Shown here: positions 5,744 to 7,604 of the stretch, in pieces
Layout: every line of letters starts with the position of its first letter
Numbering within the stretch: position 1 is the first letter of the stretch
Origin: Candidatus Saccharimonadales bacterium
Lineage (GTDB): Bacteria; Patescibacteriota; Saccharimonadia; Saccharimonadales; Saccharimonadaceae
Length of the DNA stretch: 7,604 nt
Direction: 5' to 3'
Assembly: GCA_030151825.1 (NCBI GenBank)
Contig: JASLCP010000060.1
Location: 1 to 7,604 of the forward strand
Position numbers and translations under genes: made by a program
Notes under the pieces: generated by a model
Told to the model about the DNA's origin: nothing
Seen by the model: only the letters and a program-made list of their open reading frames with translations
Databases searched by the model: none

Positions 5744-6472
5744 CTACAAAAAGACACCGCTGCGACCAACAATGGCACTGCAGGCTGGCGCGCCACGATC
5801 GTAGCCCGCATCGAACGCCGCCTGACGCTGACCCGGAGATCCGTGGCCACGCTCACCCTCGACGCCGATACCACGCATCAAGAACTGACCGTCGGCTCTT
5901 GCCGAACTGGGCAGCATACCACGCTGAATGTACCAACGCATCGCCATGCCCGCCCAGCAATCAGCCGACTGTTCCAGCGGGAACATCGCAGCTTTGTTGC
6001 TCATGATCGTCGGCATCACCGGATCAATTCCCGCACGCTCCTGCATACCATGCGCTGATTCGTGCGCCATGACCACAATCGCCCACACCTTGCGGGACAT
6101 GACCGTTCGATCAAGTAGCTCGTTCAGGTCGACGAACGTGATGCCATCACAGTGATGCATCGACGTGACAAACACGCCCGGCACACTGGAAAAACCACAA
6201 CGTACGCGCAAATCCGGCCGCAGCCAGACGCCCGCACTAGGCCGCCCAACCAGGACGGTTTCTTTAACGACGCCGCGTGCGCCCTTGTGTGCCAACCACC
6301 GGTTGACATAGGCCGCCGCACAGCTGACGGTCTGCTGAGGGCTCGTCTGGTCGCATGCCGCTATTGACGGTATGACATGCGAGGTACCGATAGGCGTCGC
6401 TTGCGCCTGCCCGGCCATCAGCATGATGCCGACAATAGCCGCAATAGTCCCAATCACCATCCGCATTTTCAT
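5744..6472 (-). CDS. Secreted zinc metallopeptidase, YpfJ-like (neutral zinc metallopeptidase family)
   Basis: This 242-residue exported protein has the layout of the YpfJ/putative neutral zinc metallopeptidase family (PF04228 type). A signal peptide covers about residues 1-25 (KMR basic start, a hydrophobic core, AQA before Thr-26). The zinc site is AHESAHGMQ, with H137, E138 and H141. Downstream EQSADCWAGMAMRW (from E167) supplies the likely third ligand region, as in ELQADCxAG of relatives. The C-terminal HGSPGQRQAAFDAGYDRG (from H210), followed by C231, matches the family's HGT..QR..F..G end. Six cysteines (40, 51, 92, 108, 172, 231) could form disulfides outside the cell. The ATG at 6472 has AGGTG six bases upstream; a GTG three codons earlier overlaps that site and is unlikely. 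The gene looks richer in G/C than its neighbours. Substrate unknown. Confidence 0.86.
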   Translation of the reverse strand: MKMRMVIGTIAAIVGIMLMAGQAQATPIGTSHVIPSIAACDQTSPQQTVSCAAAYVNRWLAHKGARGVVKETVLVGRPSAGVWLRPDLRVRCGFSSVPGVFVTSMHHCDGITFVDLNELLDRTVMSRKVWAIVVMAHESAHGMQERAGIDPVMPTIMSNKAAMFPLEQSADCWAGMAMRWYIQRGMLPSSARADGQFLMRGIGVEGERGHGSPGQRQAAFDAGYDRGAPACSAIVGRSGVFL

Positions 6473-6545
6473 GCAGATCACCTGCTTTCTTTCGCTGATT
6501 TTGGTTGTATACGTACATCATCGGTTGATTGATGATTATATCTTT

Positions 6546-6574
6546 ATTATAGCATAAATTTTATATTTTATCAA
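6546..6574 (-). promoter_or_regulatory. Strong promoter of the metallopeptidase gene
   Basis: Minus strand: TTGATA (6569-6574), a 17-base spacer, TATAAT (6546-6551), with TGC just before the -10 (extended -10). This is the closest match to consensus in the window. The expected leader is about 67 bases. It contains a weak 6-bp hairpin (6517-6536, ATCATC/GATGAT) and the ribosome binding site at 6479-6483. The promoter begins eight bases past the tRNA terminator. Confidence 0.82.
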
Positions 6575-6581
6575 GTCATAG

Positions 6582-6612
6582 AAAAACGCCAGACGGATTG
6601 TCTGACGCTTTT
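6582..6612 (-). terminator. Rho-independent terminator of tRNA-Gln
   Basis: On the minus strand a 13-bp stem (6600-6612 with 6582-6594, including two G-T pairs) closes a five-base loop (AATCC). The 3' arm ends in TTTTT, and the lower stem is A-T rich. It starts three bases after the encoded CCA end of the tRNA, so it terminates a single-tRNA transcript. Confidence 0.88.
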
Positions 6613-6614
6613 CC

Positions 6615-6689
6615 TGGCTGGGATGGAGGGATTCGAACCCCCGAATGCTGGAACCAGAACCCAGTGCCTTACCACTTGGCGACATCCCA
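6615..6689 (-). tRNA. tRNA-Gln (anticodon CUG), CCA encoded
   Basis: A 75-base tRNA read on the minus strand. The acceptor stem TGGGATG/CATCCCA pairs fully, and the U1-A72 pair and G73 are the usual tRNA-Gln identity features. The D arm is GCC...GGC. The anticodon stem CTGGG/TCCAG closes loop TTCTGGT, giving anticodon CTG (6655-6657), which reads CAG. The T arm is GGGGG-TTCGAAT-CCCTC. The 3' CCA is in the DNA (6615-6617). CUG is the secondary glutamine isoacceptor; a UUG species is expected elsewhere in the genome. Confidence 0.97.
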
Positions 6690-6696
6690 CCAATAA

Positions 6697-6732
6697 CCAT
6701 ATCGGCAGTACTAGATTGTACCACCGATACGG
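6697..6732 (-). other. 15-bp RNA hairpin overlapping the tRNA-Gln promoter
   Basis: On the minus strand, arms 6718-6732 and 6697-6711 pair over 15 positions around a six-base loop (AATCTA). Three of the pairs are G-U, possible only in minus-strand RNA; on the plus strand they would be A-C mismatches. The hairpin begins 15 bases after the stop codon of the membrane gene ending at 6748. It covers the tRNA -10 box (6715-6720) and the likely tRNA start site near 6708. No U-tract follows. Confidence 0.6.
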
Positions 6733-6743
6733 CAACTTCTCAA
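6715..6743 (-). promoter_or_regulatory. tRNA-Gln promoter
   Basis: Minus strand: TTGAGA (6738-6743), a 17-base spacer, TACAAT (6715-6720), each 5/6 to consensus. The -10 ends 25 bases before the mature tRNA, giving a precursor leader of about 18 bases. The promoter lies directly behind the stop codon of the upstream membrane protein gene. Confidence 0.78.
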
Positions 6744-6747
6744 GTGG

Positions 6748-7302
6748 CTATTTCGTGCCAGAACGCGCTTTTGTCGTTTTTTCGATACTGCGCTTACCCA
6801 TAAATCGATCGCGAACTTCAAACAAAAAGTACGTGCCAATTGCCATCCATAGCAAACCAAAAACCAATCCGGAAAGGTTAAATGTCAATACATTAATCAC
6901 AACCATCACCGCTACATTAAGCAGTACGACCAAAAAGATATTATCCCAACCACGCTGCTTTTTCATTGCCTTAAGTGGCGACACTGCCATACCCAACAGG
7001 ACCACCTCGGCGATATAGAGCGCGAGTGACACCAGCGTCGTCAGTAGCAATACGCCACCAATCGCCGTACCGACTGCCATACCTGGCAATCCGCCAAGAA
7101 ACGCTCCACCAAGACTCAACCCCAGCCACGCTACCGACAAGGCACCAAGAATACTGACAATACCTAATGCACCAAGAATCGCACCAATCAATACAATCCA
7201 CCACATATTTGCCGCCAGCCACTTCTGACCATCTTTTGGCAGGTGCGGCGCCTTCTTGTACTGCGCTGCAAACGCTGCCTCAATCTTTGCCACTGTTTCC
7301 AT
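6748..7302 (-). CDS. Four-helix membrane protein of unknown function
   Basis: This is a 184-residue protein without a function I can name. A soluble amphipathic N-terminus (METVAKIEAAFAAQYKKAPHLP) and a basic stretch precede about four membrane helices near 33-60, 79-105, 120-139 and 143-160. Small residues (Gly, Ala) are frequent in helices 1-2, and a long GlyAla-rich segment (SLGGAFLGGLPGMAVG) joins them. The tail is strongly basic (RDRFMGKRSIEKTTKARSGTK), so the C-terminus is probably cytoplasmic. Proteins with a KAPHLPKDGQKWL-type lead followed by WWIVLIG are a style I associate with Saccharibacteria, but this is a recollection and not a verified family. The ATG at 7302 follows AAAGGAGGG closely; a reading 17 codons longer would overlap that site and is rejected. 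Confidence 0.85.
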   Translation of the reverse strand: METVAKIEAAFAAQYKKAPHLPKDGQKWLAANMWWIVLIGAILGALGIVSILGALSVAWLGLSLGGAFLGGLPGMAVGTAIGGVLLLTTLVSLALYIAEVVLLGMAVSPLKAMKKQRGWDNIFLVVLLNVAVMVVINVLTFNLSGLVFGLLWMAIGTYFLFEVRDRFMGKRSIEKTTKARSGTK

Positions 7303-7332
7303 AGACCCTCCTTTTTTATTCAGGTTGTCCTC

Positions 7333-7361
7333 ATAGTACGCTGACTGACACAAAAGTACAA
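7333..7361 (-). promoter_or_regulatory. Possible promoter of the four-helix membrane protein gene
   Basis: Minus strand: TTGTAC (7356-7361), a 17-base spacer, TACTAT (7333-7338), a weaker match (3/6 and 4/6). The leader would be about 25 bases, with the GGAGGG ribosome binding site at 7306-7311. It sits in the 60-base gap after the stop of the preceding gene, so the two genes could also be co-transcribed. Confidence 0.42.
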
Positions 7362-7362
7362 G

Positions 7363-7599
7363 TTATACCGAACGAGCAGCGCGTTTCTTTGCCGATGGCC
7401 ATAGTCGCGCCGTCGCCCACAGCAAAGCCGACGCCAAGACTAGCGCAAAAACGACCGCCACCAGCCCCGTACGAAGTGGAATAATCGAGCCGAAAAAACC
7501 GACCGTGTGACGGCCAGAAATACCTATCGATACGATTGCGATATAAAGCCACACCATCGCCACTAGCCACCCGGCAACCATACTGGTCATTCGCATCAA
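7363..7599 (-). CDS. Small two-helix membrane protein, N-terminus possibly outside the window
   Basis: About 77-78 residues are visible. The reading frame is open to the window edge, so 7596 (ATG), 7599 (TTG) and 7590 (ATG) are all possible starts, as is one further upstream; no ribosome binding site can be seen in the five remaining bases. Two hydrophobic segments (about residues 7-28 and 43-64) flank a short GRHTVGFFGSIIPLRTG loop. The tail is basic (PSAKKRAARSV). The FFG..IPL loop followed by a long helix recalls small LapA/DUF1049-type proteins, but the match is too weak to assign. Confidence 0.65.
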   Translation of the reverse strand: MMRMTSMVAGWLVAMVWLYIAIVSIGISGRHTVGFFGSIIPLRTGLVAVVFALVLASALLWATARLWPSAKKRAARSV

Positions 7600-7604
7600 T
7601 GGGC

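Noticed and set aside
6517..6536. Hairpin in the metallopeptidase leader as a riboswitch
   Set aside because: It is a single A/T-rich 6-bp stem with an eight-base loop and no known aptamer core; it can arise by chance.
1..7604. CRISPR array, insertion sequence, phage or toxin-antitoxin genes
   Set aside because: No regularly spaced direct repeats, transposase, integrase or recognisable toxin-antitoxin pair is seen on either strand.

Overview
This is a compact bacterial window of roughly 50% G+C. It holds ten protein genes (two cut by the window edges) and one tRNA. Nine of the ten genes and the tRNA lie on the minus strand; only a MIP/aquaporin-type channel lies on the plus strand. The mix suggests Patescibacteria/CPR, most likely a Saccharibacteria (TM7) relative. 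It combines housekeeping genes (pheS, pheT, rmuC, tRNA-Gln) with many short, lineage-restricted membrane proteins, tight spacing and a B3/4-domain motif in PheT (MFTHRPDLFG) of a CPR-like kind. This placement is an inference from gene style, not from a marker tree.

Layout, left to right: 1-989, 5' part of pheT; 1030-2073, pheS, upstream of pheT in the same operon; 2120-2353, a small protein with a coiled coil and a C-terminal membrane anchor; 2436-3281 (plus), a MIP-family channel with a Lys/Thr/Ala-rich N-terminal tail, divergent from the small protein; 3301-3336, a bidirectional terminator; 3345-4418, rmuC; 4454-4598, a 145-bp nested palindromic element; 4610-5089, a five-helix membrane protein; 5161-5643, a PAP2/BcrC-like lipid phosphatase; 5681-5726, a terminator; 5744-6472, a secreted zinc metallopeptidase; 6582-6612, a terminator; 6615-6689, tRNA-Gln(CUG); 6748-7302, a four-helix membrane protein; 7363-7599+, a two-helix membrane protein that may continue off the end.

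Most transcription units seem to be short and to have their own promoter. Two initiation styles coexist. Some genes have a clear Shine-Dalgarno (channel, metallopeptidase, 7302 membrane protein, 5089 membrane protein, pheT). Three genes (2353, 4418, 5643) instead have an identical TATACT hexamer exactly six bases before the ATG and no Shine-Dalgarno, the expected layout for leaderless mRNAs. pheS has a near-consensus promoter that leaves only about five bases of leader.

The observations most worth following are the 145-bp three-way palindrome beside the rmuC promoter, the TATACT-N6-ATG signature, and the channel with an H1-like tail that lacks the usual arginine after its second NPA box. I found no CRISPR array, insertion sequence, phage gene or recognisable defence system.
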